NCBI GenBank assembly: GCA_963705835.1
Contig: CAVPLC010000035.1
Coordinates: forward strand, 6,763 to 70,762
Direction: 5' to 3'
From: Palsa-504 sp963705835
GTDB lineage: Bacteria; Actinomycetota; Actinomycetes; Streptosporangiales; Streptosporangiaceae
DNA length: 64,000 nt
Shown piece by piece: positions 36,827 to 45,510 of this stretch. The notes below the pieces were generated by a model, which ran no database searches, had not been told where the DNA came from, and was given only the letters and a program-made list of their open reading frames with translations. The position numbers were made by a program, and so were the translations under genes. The first letter of the stretch is position 1, and every line of letters starts with the position of its first letter.

Positions 36827-37569
36827 CCGTGCTTTCCGTCCACGAACGCCTGCCGGGCGCGGTCTCCGGAGCCGGCCACGGTCAGCTCGTAGGTGAAGCC
36901 CTGCTCGTAGCGGTAGGAGCGCTTGACATCGACCGGGTCGATGCCGTTCAGCGACTGCTTGGCCAGGCGTATGACGGCCGGGTCCTTGGCCACGATCTCC
37001 TCCGCGAGCCGGCGTGCCGCCTCGCGCAGCTCGCCGGGCGGCACGACCTCGAGGACGGTGCCGAAGGCGAGCAGCTGGCGCGCGGTGACGGTCCGGCACG
37101 TGTAGACCATGGCGCGCATCAGCGGCTGCGGCACCAGCCGGGCCAGGTGCGTGGCCGCGCCCAGCGCCCCGCGGTCGACCTCCGGCAGCCCGAACGTCGC
37201 GTCCTCGGCCGCGAGCACGATGTCCGCGCTGCCGGCCAGGCCGACGCCGCCGCCCAGGCAGAAGCCGTGCACGGCGGCGATCACCGGCACCGGGCAGTCG
37301 TAGACGGCGGCGAACGCGGCAAAGCACCCCCGGTTGGCGCCGAGCAGCGCCTCGTGCCCGCCGGTCCGTTGCATCTCCTTGATGTCCACCCCGGCACAGA
37401 AGCCGCGGCCCTCCGCGGCCAGGATCACGGCGCTGGTCCCGGGGTCGGCGCCCGCCGCGGTGACCGCGGCCGCCAGATCCTCCCAGCCGCGGGCGGGCAG
37501 CGCATTGACCGGCGGGAAGTCGATGATCACCTCGGCGATCCCGTCCGCGGCGCGCACCTCGACGCTCAT
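36823..37569 (-). CDS. echA20: EchA20-like ring-opening hydrolase (crotonase family)
   Basis: 248 residues: VIIDFPPVNALPARGWEDLA, GRGFCAGVDIKEMQRTGGHE, VHGFCLGGGVGLAGSADIVL and EVDRGALGAATHLARLVPQP. This is the crotonase fold of EchA20, which hydrolytically opens ring D of the HIP-derived CoA ester before IpdAB acts. It is first in echA20-ipdA-ipdB-ipdC, divergent from an Rv3549c-like SDR with a KstR2-like site between. ATG 37569 is used. Confidence 0.87.
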   Translation of the reverse strand: MSVEVRAADGIAEVIIDFPPVNALPARGWEDLAAAVTAAGADPGTSAVILAAEGRGFCAGVDIKEMQRTGGHEALLGANRGCFAAFAAVYDCPVPVIAAVHGFCLGGGVGLAGSADIVLAAEDATFGLPEVDRGALGAATHLARLVPQPLMRAMVYTCRTVTARQLLAFGTVLEVVPPGELREAARRLAEEIVAKDPAVIRLAKQSLNGIDPVDVKRSYRYEQGFTYELTVAGSGDRARQAFVDGKHG

Positions 37570-37591
37570 CGCGTGCTCGCCCGCGCCGCTG

Positions 37592-37639
37592 GCCGCGGAC
37601 CTGCCTTCGCCGCTCGCCGCGGACCTGCCTTCGCCGCTC
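37592..37639. repeat. Perfect 24-bp tandem repeat in the echA20 leader
   Basis: GCCGCGGACCTGCCTTCGCC plus GCTC is present twice in a row (37592-37615 and 37616-37639), between the echA20 start and the KstR2-like site. It lengthens the leader and may reflect slippage. Confidence 0.85.
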
Positions 37640-37671
37640 GCTGCATCACCCGCACCGCCCTGGCCGCTCTG

Positions 37672-37685
37672 ACCTAGCGCTTGCT
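37672..37685. promoter_or_regulatory. KstR2-like operator (one mismatch)
   Basis: ACCTAGCGCTTGCT matches AnCAAGnnCTTGnT except T for A at the fourth position. It sits between divergent echA20 and the SDR gene, 24 bp before the latter, where mycobacteria also have KstR2 control. Confidence 0.6.
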
Positions 37686-37709
37686 TGGGCGCGAGCCTAA
37701 CATGGCGCC

Positions 37710-38522
37710 ATGCAGCCCGTCGACCAAGCGTTCCCCGACTTGTCCGGCAGCCGGGTGGCCGTGGCCGGCGGGACGAGGGGCATCGGAGCGGGCATCGCGC
37801 GGGGGTTCCTGCGCTCCGGCGCGCAGGTGCTGGTCTGCGGCCGGACCGAGCCCGCGGACCAGGCCGCTCTGCCGACCGCGGGCGGCCGGACCGCCGCGTT
37901 CACCCGCGCCGACGTCAGGGACCCCGATCAGGCGCGGCGGTTCATCGCGGTGGCGGTGGACCTGTTCGGCGGCGTGGACGTGGTGATCTGCAACGCGGGC
38001 GGATCGCCGCCCGCGGCGGCCGCCACCGCGTCCCCGCGGTTCCACGCCAAGGTCATCGAACTGAACCTGATCGCGCCGCTGCACGTCGCGCAGGCCGCGA
38101 ACGAGGTGATGCAGGGCCAGCCCGGGGGTGGTTCGGTCGTCATGATCGGCAGCGTGAGCGGGACCAGGCCGTCACCGGGGACGGCGGCGTACGGTGCCGC
38201 CAAGGCCGGGCTGCACCACCTGGCTACCAGCCTCGCCGTCGAGTGGGCGCCCAAGGTCCGGGTGAACACCGTCGTGCCGGGGTTCGTGGCCACGGAGGCC
38301 GCTGCCGGGCACTACGCAGACGCGGGCGGGGTGGCGGCCGTCGCCGCGACCGTGCCGCTGCGCCGGCTGGCCACCCCGGACGACGTGGCCGACGCGTGCC
38401 TGTTCCTGGCCTCGCCCCGGGCCGCCTACGTCAGCGGCGCCTGCCTGACCCTGCACGGCGGGGGCGAACCCCCGGCCTTCCTCACCGCGCGCCTTCGGGC
38501 CCCTGAGGGACCGCCCCGGTAG
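37710..38522 (+). CDS. SDR-family oxidoreductase (Rv3549c-like)
   Basis: 270 residues. NADP-binding AVAGGTRGIGAGIARGFLRS, NAGGSPP, catalytic Ser/Tyr/Lys in IGSVSGTRPSPGTAAYGAAK, then VEWAPKVRVNTVVPGFVATE and a C-terminal HGGGEPPAFL that I remember from M. tuberculosis Rv3549c in the KstR2 regulon. It probably oxidises a hydroxyl on an HIP intermediate; the exact step is not established. Divergent from echA20 in the same arrangement as mycobacteria. Confidence 0.85.
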   Translation: MQPVDQAFPDLSGSRVAVAGGTRGIGAGIARGFLRSGAQVLVCGRTEPADQAALPTAGGRTAAFTRADVRDPDQARRFIAVAVDLFGGVDVVICNAGGSPPAAAATASPRFHAKVIELNLIAPLHVAQAANEVMQGQPGGGSVVMIGSVSGTRPSPGTAAYGAAKAGLHHLATSLAVEWAPKVRVNTVVPGFVATEAAAGHYADAGGVAAVAATVPLRRLATPDDVADACLFLASPRAAYVSGACLTLHGGGEPPAFLTARLRAPEGPPR

Positions 38523-38609
38523 CACTCCACGGTGTCGCGGTGTCGGCCCCGGTGGCCAGGTGGTGCCAGGATGTAACGCCACGCAGTCCGTCGTCGCTTC
38601 TTCATCAAC

Positions 38610-38936
38610 ATGGTCGCTGATATGGCGAGACACACAGGCGCGGAGCCCTTTTACCTGAAGTCCATCACCGCGGGCCGTGACTGCGCCGTGCTGCGGATCG
38701 AAGGCGAGGTCGACGCGTACGCGGCCCCGCAGATCTGCGACCGGGTGGTCGACCTGGCCGGTAACGGCACCGTTCACATCATCGCGGATCTGCGCGGCGC
38801 CGGTTTCCTGGACTCGGCTGGCATAGGCGCGCTGGTGGCCAGCCGAACCGGGCTTCGCGCCCGCGGCGGATCGCTCACGCTCGTGGCCAGCACCGACCGG
38901 ATCTTGCAGACCTTGCAGGATCACCGGGCTCAGTGA
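38610..38936 (+). CDS. STAS-domain anti-sigma factor antagonist
   Basis: 108 residues. The STAS fold is seen in CAVLRIEGEVDAYAAPQICD and IADLRGAGFLDSAGIGALVA, where Ser in FLDSAG is the usual phosphorylation site. Such proteins bind anti-sigma kinases and free a sigma factor when dephosphorylated. No kinase or sigma gene is adjacent, so it is an orphan between two steroid transcription units. ATG 38622 is an alternative start. Confidence 0.87.
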   Translation: MVADMARHTGAEPFYLKSITAGRDCAVLRIEGEVDAYAAPQICDRVVDLAGNGTVHIIADLRGAGFLDSAGIGALVASRTGLRARGGSLTLVASTDRILQTLQDHRAQ

Positions 38937-39105
38937 CGCCTTCGCGCTGCACGCCAGCGTCCCAGACGCCATCGCCGCCGACGAGCACTGGCAGGCTGCC
39001 GTCTCAGACGAAGGCGACAGCACCGAGGAATGGTGCCGAAGACACGGATTGCTGTGAATCCGTCGCTTCCGGGGCGCGCCGGGCCCGGTGTACGCTCCGA
39101 CTAAG

Positions 39106-39119
39106 TAGAACGTGTTCTA
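39106..39119. promoter_or_regulatory. KstR-type operator before the aldehyde dehydrogenase
   Basis: An exact TAGAACGTGTTCTA copy 17 bp upstream of the dehydrogenase start. It would place the dehydrogenase, and probably the two genes after it, under sterol control. Confidence 0.8.
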
Positions 39120-39136
39120 CCTAACGGGAGCGCGCC

Positions 39137-40648
39137 ATGGTCGCATCCATCACGCCGCACCGCGACAAGGTCGGTCTGGGCGACGGTCTCATGCTCATCG
39201 ACGGCCGCTGGGTCGCGGCGGCCAGCGAGGAGACCTGGAGCCACCTCCATCCCGCCACCGGGGAGCAGGTCGCCTCGTTTCCCGTCGCGGGGCCGGCCGA
39301 CGTGGACCTGGCCGTGCGCGCGGCGCGCCGGGCGTTCGACGACGGCCCGTGGCCGCGGGCCCGGGCGGGCGAGCGGGTCCGGGTGCTGCGGACCATCGCC
39401 GACCTGGTCCGGGAGCACGGTGATGAGCTGCTGAAGCTGCAGGCGCTGGACAACAGCGTCCCGCTGAGCTTCGGCGAGATCTACGCCATGTCGGCGGCCT
39501 TCGTGGCCGACGTGTTCGATCACCACGCCGGCTGGGCCGACAAGCTGGCCGGGGAGACGCTGCCGCCGTACCAGGGCGGCGACCACATGGTCTTCACGCT
39601 GCGCGAGCCGGTCGGCGTGGTCGGCGCGGTGATCCCGTGGAATGCGCCGCTGGTGCTGTTCGCGCAGAAGGTGGCGCCCGCCTTGGCGGCCGGCTGCACC
39701 ATCGTGCTCAAGCCCTCGGAGTACGCCACGTTCGCGGTGCTGCGGCTGGCCCGGCTGATCGCCGAGGAATCCGGCCTGCCCCCCGGCGTGCTCAACGTCA
39801 TCACCGGGCCCGGCGAGCCCTCCGGGCAGGCCCTGATCAGCCACCCGATGGTGGACAAGCTGTCGTTCACCGGCAGCCGGGCGGTCGGGCGCAAGGTCAT
39901 GATGGCGGCCGCCGAAGGGTGCAAGCGGGTCAGCCTCGAGCTGGGTGGCAAGAGCCCTTCGGTGGTGTTCGCGGACGCGGACGCCGGCAGCGCCGCCGCG
40001 GTGACCATGGGCACGGTGACCCTGGGCCTGTCCGGGCAGGTGTGCGCGGCGCAGACCAGGGCGCTGGTGCAGCGGGAAGCGGTGGAGGAGTTCTTGATGG
40101 CGGCCGAGATGATCGGCACCATGGTCAGCTACGGGAACCCGTTCGACCCGGAGGTCACGTCCGCGCCGCTGATCAACACCCGCCAGCTGGACCGGGTCCT
40201 CGGCCTGATCGCCCGCGGGCAGGAAGAGGGCGCCCGCCTGGTGTGCGGGGGCAGCCGCGCCGACGGCGACCTGGCCGCGGGCAACTTCGTGGTGCCCACG
40301 CTGTTCGCCGACGTGTCCAACGACATGAGCATCGCCCGGGAGGAGATCTTCGGGCCGGTGCTGTCGGTCATCCCGTTCGGCGACGAGGACGAGGCGGTGC
40401 GGCTGGCCAACGACACCGAATACGGCCTGGCCGCCACCGTGTGGACGTCGGACGTGAGCCGGGCCATGCGGATAACCAGGGCGCTGCGGGCCGGCACCGT
40501 CGGCGTCAACGGCTTCCAGCTCGAGCCGAACTGGCCGTTCGGCGGCTTCCGGCAGTCCGGGCTCGGCCGCGAGGGTGGCCGGGCCGCGGTCGAGTCCTAC
40601 ACCGAGCTCAAGACCGTGCTGCTGCCGTTCACCGATGAAATGATGTAA
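39137..40648 (+). CDS. Aldehyde dehydrogenase, KstR-box controlled
   Basis: 503 residues of the NAD(P)+-dependent aldehyde dehydrogenase family: VIPWNAPLVLFAQKVAPALA, KPSEYATFAVLRLARLI, FTGSRAVGRKV, SLELGGKSPSVVFADAD (general-base Glu), LGLSGQVCAAQTRAL (nucleophile Cys) and EEIFGPVLSVIPF. It oxidises an aldehyde to an acid. The adjacent box suggests a sterol-derived aldehyde, perhaps from the side chain after P450 attack or after aldolytic cleavage. It is followed by a monooxygenase and an esterase on the same strand. Confidence 0.9.
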   Translation: MVASITPHRDKVGLGDGLMLIDGRWVAAASEETWSHLHPATGEQVASFPVAGPADVDLAVRAARRAFDDGPWPRARAGERVRVLRTIADLVREHGDELLKLQALDNSVPLSFGEIYAMSAAFVADVFDHHAGWADKLAGETLPPYQGGDHMVFTLREPVGVVGAVIPWNAPLVLFAQKVAPALAAGCTIVLKPSEYATFAVLRLARLIAEESGLPPGVLNVITGPGEPSGQALISHPMVDKLSFTGSRAVGRKVMMAAAEGCKRVSLELGGKSPSVVFADADAGSAAAVTMGTVTLGLSGQVCAAQTRALVQREAVEEFLMAAEMIGTMVSYGNPFDPEVTSAPLINTRQLDRVLGLIARGQEEGARLVCGGSRADGDLAAGNFVVPTLFADVSNDMSIAREEIFGPVLSVIPFGDEDEAVRLANDTEYGLAATVWTSDVSRAMRITRALRAGTVGVNGFQLEPNWPFGGFRQSGLGREGGRAAVESYTELKTVLLPFTDEMM

Positions 40649-40695
40649 CCCGGACCGGGTTTTCGCCGGGCCAGGCACAGCGCGAGGGAGAGCTC

Positions 40696-42168
40696 ATGCC
40701 GTACCGGGTGGCTGTGATCGGCGCGGGATTCGGCGGGATCGGCATGGCGATCGCGCTCAAGGGCGCGGGCATCGAGGACTTCGTGGTGCTGGACCGGGCC
40801 GCTGACCTGGGCGGGACCTGGCGCGATAACAGCTATCCCGGGCTGACCTGCGACATACCGTCGCACCTGTACTCGTTCTCGTTCCGGCCCTGGCGCTGGA
40901 GCCGGCGCTTCCCCGCGCGCGAGGAGATCCTGGCCTACCTGCACGCGCTGGTCGCCGAGCACGGCCTCGGCCCGCACCTGCGGTTCGGGCACGGGGTCGC
41001 GGCGGCCGAGTTCGACGAGCCCGGGGCGGTCTGGAACCTCACCCTCGACGACGGCGGCACGCTGCAGGCCAGCGCGGTCGTCTGCAGCGTCGGCCAGCTC
41101 GGCCGCCCGGTCATCCCCGACCTGCCCGGCCGGGACCAGTTCGCCGGCCCCTCGTGGCATTCGGCCCGCTGGAACCACGACGTCGACCTGGCCGGCCTGC
41201 GCGTGGCCGTGATCGGGACCGGGGCCAGCGCCATCCAGTTCGTGCCCGAGATCGCCAAGGTCGCCGGGCACGTCGACGTCTACCAGCGCACTCCCCCCTA
41301 CGTGCTGCCCAAGGCCGACCGGCCCTACCGCGACGCCGAGCTGGCCCTGTACGACCGGCTGCCGGTGGTGCGCAAGGCCGACCGGCTACGCATCTTCCTC
41401 TACGGCGAGCTGCTCACCAGCGGCTTCGTCCTGTCGCCGAAAATGCTCGCCGCGCCGATGGCGATGTGGCGGCGCCAGCTCCGGACCCAGGTCGCCGACC
41501 CGGAGCTGCGCGCCAGGTGCGTCCCGGAGTACGTGATGGGCTGCAAGCGGGTGGTGTTCTCCAACGACTGGTACCCGGCCCTGGCCCGGCCTGACGTCGA
41601 GCTGGTCACGGACCCGATCGAGCGGATCGTCGCGGACGGCGTGGTCACCGCCGACGGCACGGCCCGCGCCGCGGACGTGATCGTCTACGGCACCGGCTTC
41701 CAGGCCACGCAGTTCCTCGTGCCGATGCAGGTCTCCGGCCTCGGCGGCCGGCGGCTGGCCGAGGCGTGGCGGGACGGGGCGCAGGCCTACCTCGGCATCA
41801 CGGTCAGCGGGTTCCCGAACTTCTTCATGCTCTACGGCCCCAACACCAACCTCGGCGGCAACTCGATCATCTACATGCTCGAAGGCCAGATCCGCTACAC
41901 CCTCGGCGCGATCCGGGCGCTGCAGGCCGAGCGCCTCGCCTGGCTGGACGTGCGCCCGGACGTGCAGGACACGTTCAACGCCTGGGTCCAGTCGGCCAGC
42001 CGGACCTCGGTGTGGGAGAGCGGCTGCCACAGCTGGTACACCACGGCCTCCGGGCGCAACATCAACAACTGGCCCGACCACACGTTCCTGTACCGGTACC
42101 GGGTCCGGCGCTTCGACCTCGCCGCGTACCGACTCCAGCCGGCCGTGGTCGGGGCCAGCGCCGCATGA
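40696..42168 (+). CDS. Flavin-containing Baeyer-Villiger-type monooxygenase
   Basis: 490 residues. FAD motif GAGFGG (9-14), then LGGTWRDNSYPGLTCDIPSH, the Baeyer-Villiger fingerprint F149-A-G-P-S-W-H155-S-A-R-W159 (FxGxxxHxxxW, perfect), and NADPH motif GTGASA at 174-179. The length fits the short EthA/MymA type. It would insert oxygen next to a ketone to give an ester or lactone. GAGGGAGAG lies 8-16 nt before the start. It is 47 bp after the KstR-box dehydrogenase and overlaps the hydrolase by 4 bp, so the ester is probably split at once. Confidence 0.9.
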   Translation: MPYRVAVIGAGFGGIGMAIALKGAGIEDFVVLDRAADLGGTWRDNSYPGLTCDIPSHLYSFSFRPWRWSRRFPAREEILAYLHALVAEHGLGPHLRFGHGVAAAEFDEPGAVWNLTLDDGGTLQASAVVCSVGQLGRPVIPDLPGRDQFAGPSWHSARWNHDVDLAGLRVAVIGTGASAIQFVPEIAKVAGHVDVYQRTPPYVLPKADRPYRDAELALYDRLPVVRKADRLRIFLYGELLTSGFVLSPKMLAAPMAMWRRQLRTQVADPELRARCVPEYVMGCKRVVFSNDWYPALARPDVELVTDPIERIVADGVVTADGTARAADVIVYGTGFQATQFLVPMQVSGLGGRRLAEAWRDGAQAYLGITVSGFPNFFMLYGPNTNLGGNSIIYMLEGQIRYTLGAIRALQAERLAWLDVRPDVQDTFNAWVQSASRTSVWESGCHSWYTTASGRNINNWPDHTFLYRYRVRRFDLAAYRLQPAVVGASAA

Positions 42169-43115
42169 GCCCGAAATCCGCCCGCCGCCCCCGGCCGGGC
42201 CTCCACGTACCGCCCGCGGTCATGCGCCTGGCGGCCCGCCAGGTCGGCAGGCGCTGCCTCGACCCGGCCCTGCCCTGGCCGGTGCAGCGCACGCGGCTGG
42301 ATCAGCTCACCAAGACCTCGCTGCTGCCGCGCGGCACCACGATCACCGAGCAGGCCATCGGCGGGGTCCGCGCCGAAATGGTCTCGGCCCGGGCCTCAGG
42401 CTCGCAGCCGACGGTGGTCCACTTTCATGGCGGGGGCTACTGCGTCGGCTCGGCGCTCACGCCCCGGTCATGGGCGGCGCACCTGAGCGCCCAGGCGGGC
42501 TGCCGGGTCGTGCTGCCCGAGTACCGGCTGGCCCCGGAACACCCCCATCCGGCGGGGTTGCAGGACGCCCGCGCGGTCATCAAGGCGCTGTACGGCGAGA
42601 CCGAGCCGGGCTCGGTCGTCGTGTCGGGCGACTCGGCAGGCGGCGGGCTGGCCCTGTCCTTGATCCTGTCCCTGCGCGACGAGGGCCAGCCGCTCCCGGC
42701 CGGCTGCATCCTGCTGTCGCCCTGGCTCGACCTCGGCCGCGACCGCCGGGCCGTCCCGGAGCTTGTGCGCCGCGACGTGCTGCTGACCCCCGAGTGGCTC
42801 GACGCCTGTGCCCGCGCGTACGCCGACCCGTCCGCCTGGGCCGAGCCGTCCGTCTCGCCGTTGTTCGCCGCGCACTCCGGGCTGCCGCCCCTGCTCATCC
42901 AGGCCGGGACGGACGAGGTGCTCGCCCCGGACGCCGAACTGCTCGCGGCCCGCGCCTCGGCCGCCGGGGTGGACGTGACCTACACCCGGTGGCCGCGCAT
43001 GTGGCACGACTTCGTCCTGCAGCCCGGCCTGCTCGCCGCCGCCGACAGCGCGCTGGCCCAGGCGGCCTGGTTCATCAGCAAGGGACGTGCGCGAAAACCG
43101 CAGGCCACAGCTTAG
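42165..43115 (+). CDS. Alpha/beta hydrolase (hormone-sensitive-lipase family)
   Basis: 316 residues from ATG 42165. HGGG oxyanion hole at 88-91, nucleophile Ser157 in SGDSAGG, Asp in GTDEVLAPDAELL and His in RMWHDFVLQP complete the triad. HSL-type enzymes hydrolyse short acyl esters. The overlap with the Baeyer-Villiger enzyme recalls the MymA-LipR pair of mycobacteria and suggests hydrolysis of its ester product. The end overlaps the convergent acetyltransferase by 4 bp. Confidence 0.9.
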   Translation: MSPKSARRPRPGLHVPPAVMRLAARQVGRRCLDPALPWPVQRTRLDQLTKTSLLPRGTTITEQAIGGVRAEMVSARASGSQPTVVHFHGGGYCVGSALTPRSWAAHLSAQAGCRVVLPEYRLAPEHPHPAGLQDARAVIKALYGETEPGSVVVSGDSAGGGLALSLILSLRDEGQPLPAGCILLSPWLDLGRDRRAVPELVRRDVLLTPEWLDACARAYADPSAWAEPSVSPLFAAHSGLPPLLIQAGTDEVLAPDAELLAARASAAGVDVTYTRWPRMWHDFVLQPGLLAAADSALAQAAWFISKGRARKPQATA

Positions 43116-43825
43116 GGCAGGCGATAGATGGCCATCGGGGCGTCGCTGGCTTCGGTGGCGACCGGCCGGACAGACACGAGATGAAAGCCGTTCTTCTCCA
43201 GGACACGCCGGGAGGCTACGTTGGCGGCGTCCGGGTCGGTCAGTATCCCGGCGCCGGGATGACGGCGGCGTATTTCGGCCGTTAGCGTGGCGATCAGCGT
43301 GGTGCCGACGCCCCGGCCGACCTCTGCCGGGTCGCCGATCGCGTAGTCGATCCCGATCTCCCCGTCGCGTGCGCCCATGGCCTCGGCGTCAGCGGGGTAA
43401 TCGACCCACCTGTACCACTGGCACCAGCCGACGGGCGTGCTGTCCAAGGTGACCATCAGCATGTGAGTGGCCGACTCGCTGTCCGGGCGGACTCGTTCCC
43501 GGTACTCGGCGATCTCCGCTGCGGCAGTGGTGTCCGGCGTCCACCAGCGGGTCACATGCGGCAGCCCGAGCCACGCCTCGACCGCCGGGAGATCTGCTTC
43601 AGTCATCGGCCGCATGGAAAGCACCCCGCCAGGGTAGGGCAGGCGCCCCGGGCAGCCGTCCCTGTCCAACGTGTCCTGGGCGAAGAAGAGGGCGAACTTG
43701 ACCTCGCGGGTGCGCGCCCAGCCGTCCTCGCACTTCCCCCTCCCGGCCTGCTGCCTCTCACGGTACAGCTCCGCTCGGCGGCGCTCCAGTTCCCGCCAGC
43801 TCATCAGGCCCGTCGGGAGGCTCAC
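43112..43825 (-). CDS. GNAT-family N-acetyltransferase (AAC(6')-like)
   Basis: 237 residues in the longest form. The GNAT domain starts at MRPMTEADLPAVEAWLGLPH (ATG 43615, an alternative start) and shows HVTRWW, GWCQWYRWVDYPADA, GIDYAIGDPAEVGRGVGTTL (acetyl-CoA loop) and VASRRVLEKNGFHLV. This order resembles aminoglycoside 6'-N-acetyltransferases and siderophore acetylases, but specificity cannot be told. The first 70 residues (ELERRRAELYRERQQ) may belong to another gene. Confidence 0.8.
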   Translation of the reverse strand: MSLPTGLMSWRELERRRAELYRERQQAGRGKCEDGWARTREVKFALFFAQDTLDRDGCPGRLPYPGGVLSMRPMTEADLPAVEAWLGLPHVTRWWTPDTTAAAEIAEYRERVRPDSESATHMLMVTLDSTPVGWCQWYRWVDYPADAEAMGARDGEIGIDYAIGDPAEVGRGVGTTLIATLTAEIRRRHPGAGILTDPDAANVASRRVLEKNGFHLVSVRPVATEASDAPMAIYRLP

Positions 43826-43979
43826 AGCCAGCTAGCCACCCTCCGGACTCCTGCGAAATTGACGTGCACCTATCAGCAGGATGAAGGGCCGAAAATGTCA
43901 GAGGCACCTGCTAGGGTCGGATTAGAACACCAGGATCGAAGGAGACAGGCGTCCACGCTATCTCGCTGGCACCCGGGAG

Positions 43980-44489
43980 GTGAGACGGGGCGTGTGCACG
44001 GTGACGGGGTCGGCCAGCGCGGCTGAGGCGCTGGACATGCTGGAGTCCTTGTCCGCCGTCTTGGCCCGGGCGGATCTGGCGCAGGTGCCCGATGAGGTGG
44101 TGGCGCGGGGGCTGCGGGTGCTGGAGCGCGCCGACGCGGTGCAGGCGGCGGTGCGCGGCCGCCTGCTGGCGGTGTTCGACGCCCGGGACCTGCACCTGGC
44201 CGACGGGCAGCGGAGCACCCGGGCCTGGCTGGTGCACAGCCTGGGGGTGACCCGCGGGCAGGCCGCCGAGCATAAGGCGGTGCAGGCGCTGGCCAGCGAC
44301 CACGGCCCGCTGCTGGCGGGCCTGGCCGGCGGGCACGTGCGGGCCAAGTCGGTCGCGCTGCAGCTGGCGAGGTGGACCCGGCCGATCCCGGCGGAGTTCC
44401 GGGCGCAGGCTGAGGAGATCGTGGTGGCCGCGGCCCGGGCCGGGGCCGGGCTGCGGGAGCTGGCCGCGATCTGCGCGGAGATCCGCTAG
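43980..44489 (+). pseudogene. Truncated 13E12-repeat (DUF222) protein
   Basis: About 165 residues from GTG 43980 or 43992 behind GGGAGG, with ARADLAQVPDEVVARGLRVLERADAVQAAVR and later RSTRAWLVHSLGVTRGQAAE and AGAGLRELAAICAEIR. This is the DUF222 N-terminal region of 13E12 proteins, which normally continue to a C-terminal HNH nuclease of 400 or more residues in total. Here TAG at 44487 ends it early. HNH remnants at 58.9 and 60.9 kb are of the same family. A full-length functional protein is unlikely. Confidence 0.65.
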
Positions 44490-44852
44490 CGGAAAAATTG
44501 CATCGTGATTGACGTCACATCAGCTTCGCTCGCCTCCTTCGGACGCAGGCCCTACCCGACGCCGGGGTGTTGACGGCCTAACTATCTGAGCGTCCTGGGC
44601 GGGTGCCCGGCCGTGTTCTTTGACGATGTCGCTTCCCGGGCTGCTGCGGGCGGGTCAGGATCGTGGTGTCCCGTTGAAGGTGAGGGATCCCCTCCTCGCC
44701 TTCGGCCCGACGATCACGCGGTGGAACCGATCGCACCGGGGGAGGCCGGAAGGGGGGCCTGACCCCTTCCGGCCAGCGTTTGTCCCGGGCCGAGAGCGAC
44801 ACCCCGGCGGCGATAACGACGTGCTGGTGAGCGCCACGACGGCGACGCCGGC
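44490..44852. other. Gap with no recognisable gene
   Basis: 363 bp between the truncated 13E12 gene and the small hypothetical gene. Only short open frames without motifs are present. It probably contains debris of the missing 13E12 C-terminus, but I cannot align it. Confidence 0.4.
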
Positions 44853-45158
44853 TCAATCGCGAACGAGTTTCAGGGCCAGCCTGGGCACGGCAAAGGATGC
44901 GAGAAAGATCGGCAAGAGCCTCTTTCCGGTGCATCGGAAGGCGACGATCTCTTCCTCGGCGGCGTCGAAGGTTTGAGTGCTGCTCGAGTTTCGTCCATTG
45001 CGAACTTGCAGGGTGTGGTGTCCAAGCTCGACTGGTATCTCGATCGTGTGGTTCATTTCGACCGACCCGGCCCGCTCACCGTCGACCATGACATCGTACG
45101 TGCCACGACGGACCTCCGCTCCGATTGCCTTATGCGTCAACTTCAGCGTCGCCGGCAT
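44853..45158 (-). CDS. Small hypothetical protein
   Basis: 101 residues from ATG 45158, chosen for AGGAGAT 7 nt upstream. The sequence alternates beta strands (GTYDVMVDGERAGSVEMNHT, PVELGHHTLQVRNGRNS) like a PEGA or carboxypeptidase-regulatory-like fold, and ends in a hydrophobic stretch (LLPIFLASFAVPRLALKLV) that could be a membrane anchor. No partner gene is adjacent. Confidence 0.6.
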   Translation of the reverse strand: MPATLKLTHKAIGAEVRRGTYDVMVDGERAGSVEMNHTIEIPVELGHHTLQVRNGRNSSSTQTFDAAEEEIVAFRCTGKRLLPIFLASFAVPRLALKLVRD

Positions 45159-45510
45159 TTGCTGATCTCCTCTTGTTTCTGACGGCGCTTCTCTGGCTGC
45201 CCGGCGACGAACGCAACGTGCCGTCGGCCCGGGGCAGCAGGCCGGCGTGGTGCCGGTCGTCGCAACCGCTGGCGGCACATCCTCGGGGTCGGGAACGCCC
45301 GTGTTGCGCCGACCGCGAGAAGGGATCCGAGGCGGTATCGCCCGTGGCCATCGTATGGCCGTGCCCGCTTGCGATCGATACGTTCCGCGCCCCATACGCT
45401 GGGGAGTCCCTCGCGGCTGCGCTCCAGGCTCTGCACCGCTTCCATGGCCTTCACCCTGATTTCGGGTGCCCGGCACTCCCTGCGCCCGCCCTCACGGGCG
45501 GGACCCCTAA
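45159..45510. other. Gap upstream of the insertion sequence
   Basis: 352 bp with no supported gene. A GC-rich hairpin lies at its end (45485-45502), and CTAA at 45507-45510 is the left target duplication of the insertion sequence. Confidence 0.45.
45485..45502. terminator. Short GC hairpin
   Basis: CCCGCCC (45485-45491), loop TCAC, GGGCGGG (45496-45502). It has a perfect 7-bp stem but no T-run. It may be a terminator, or a structured target of the insertion sequence 9 bp away. Confidence 0.35.

Noticed and set aside
43918..43934. Another KstR-like box (TTAGAACACCAGG) before the 13E12 fragment
   Set aside because: The second half does not keep GTTnnA, so it does not fit the palindrome.
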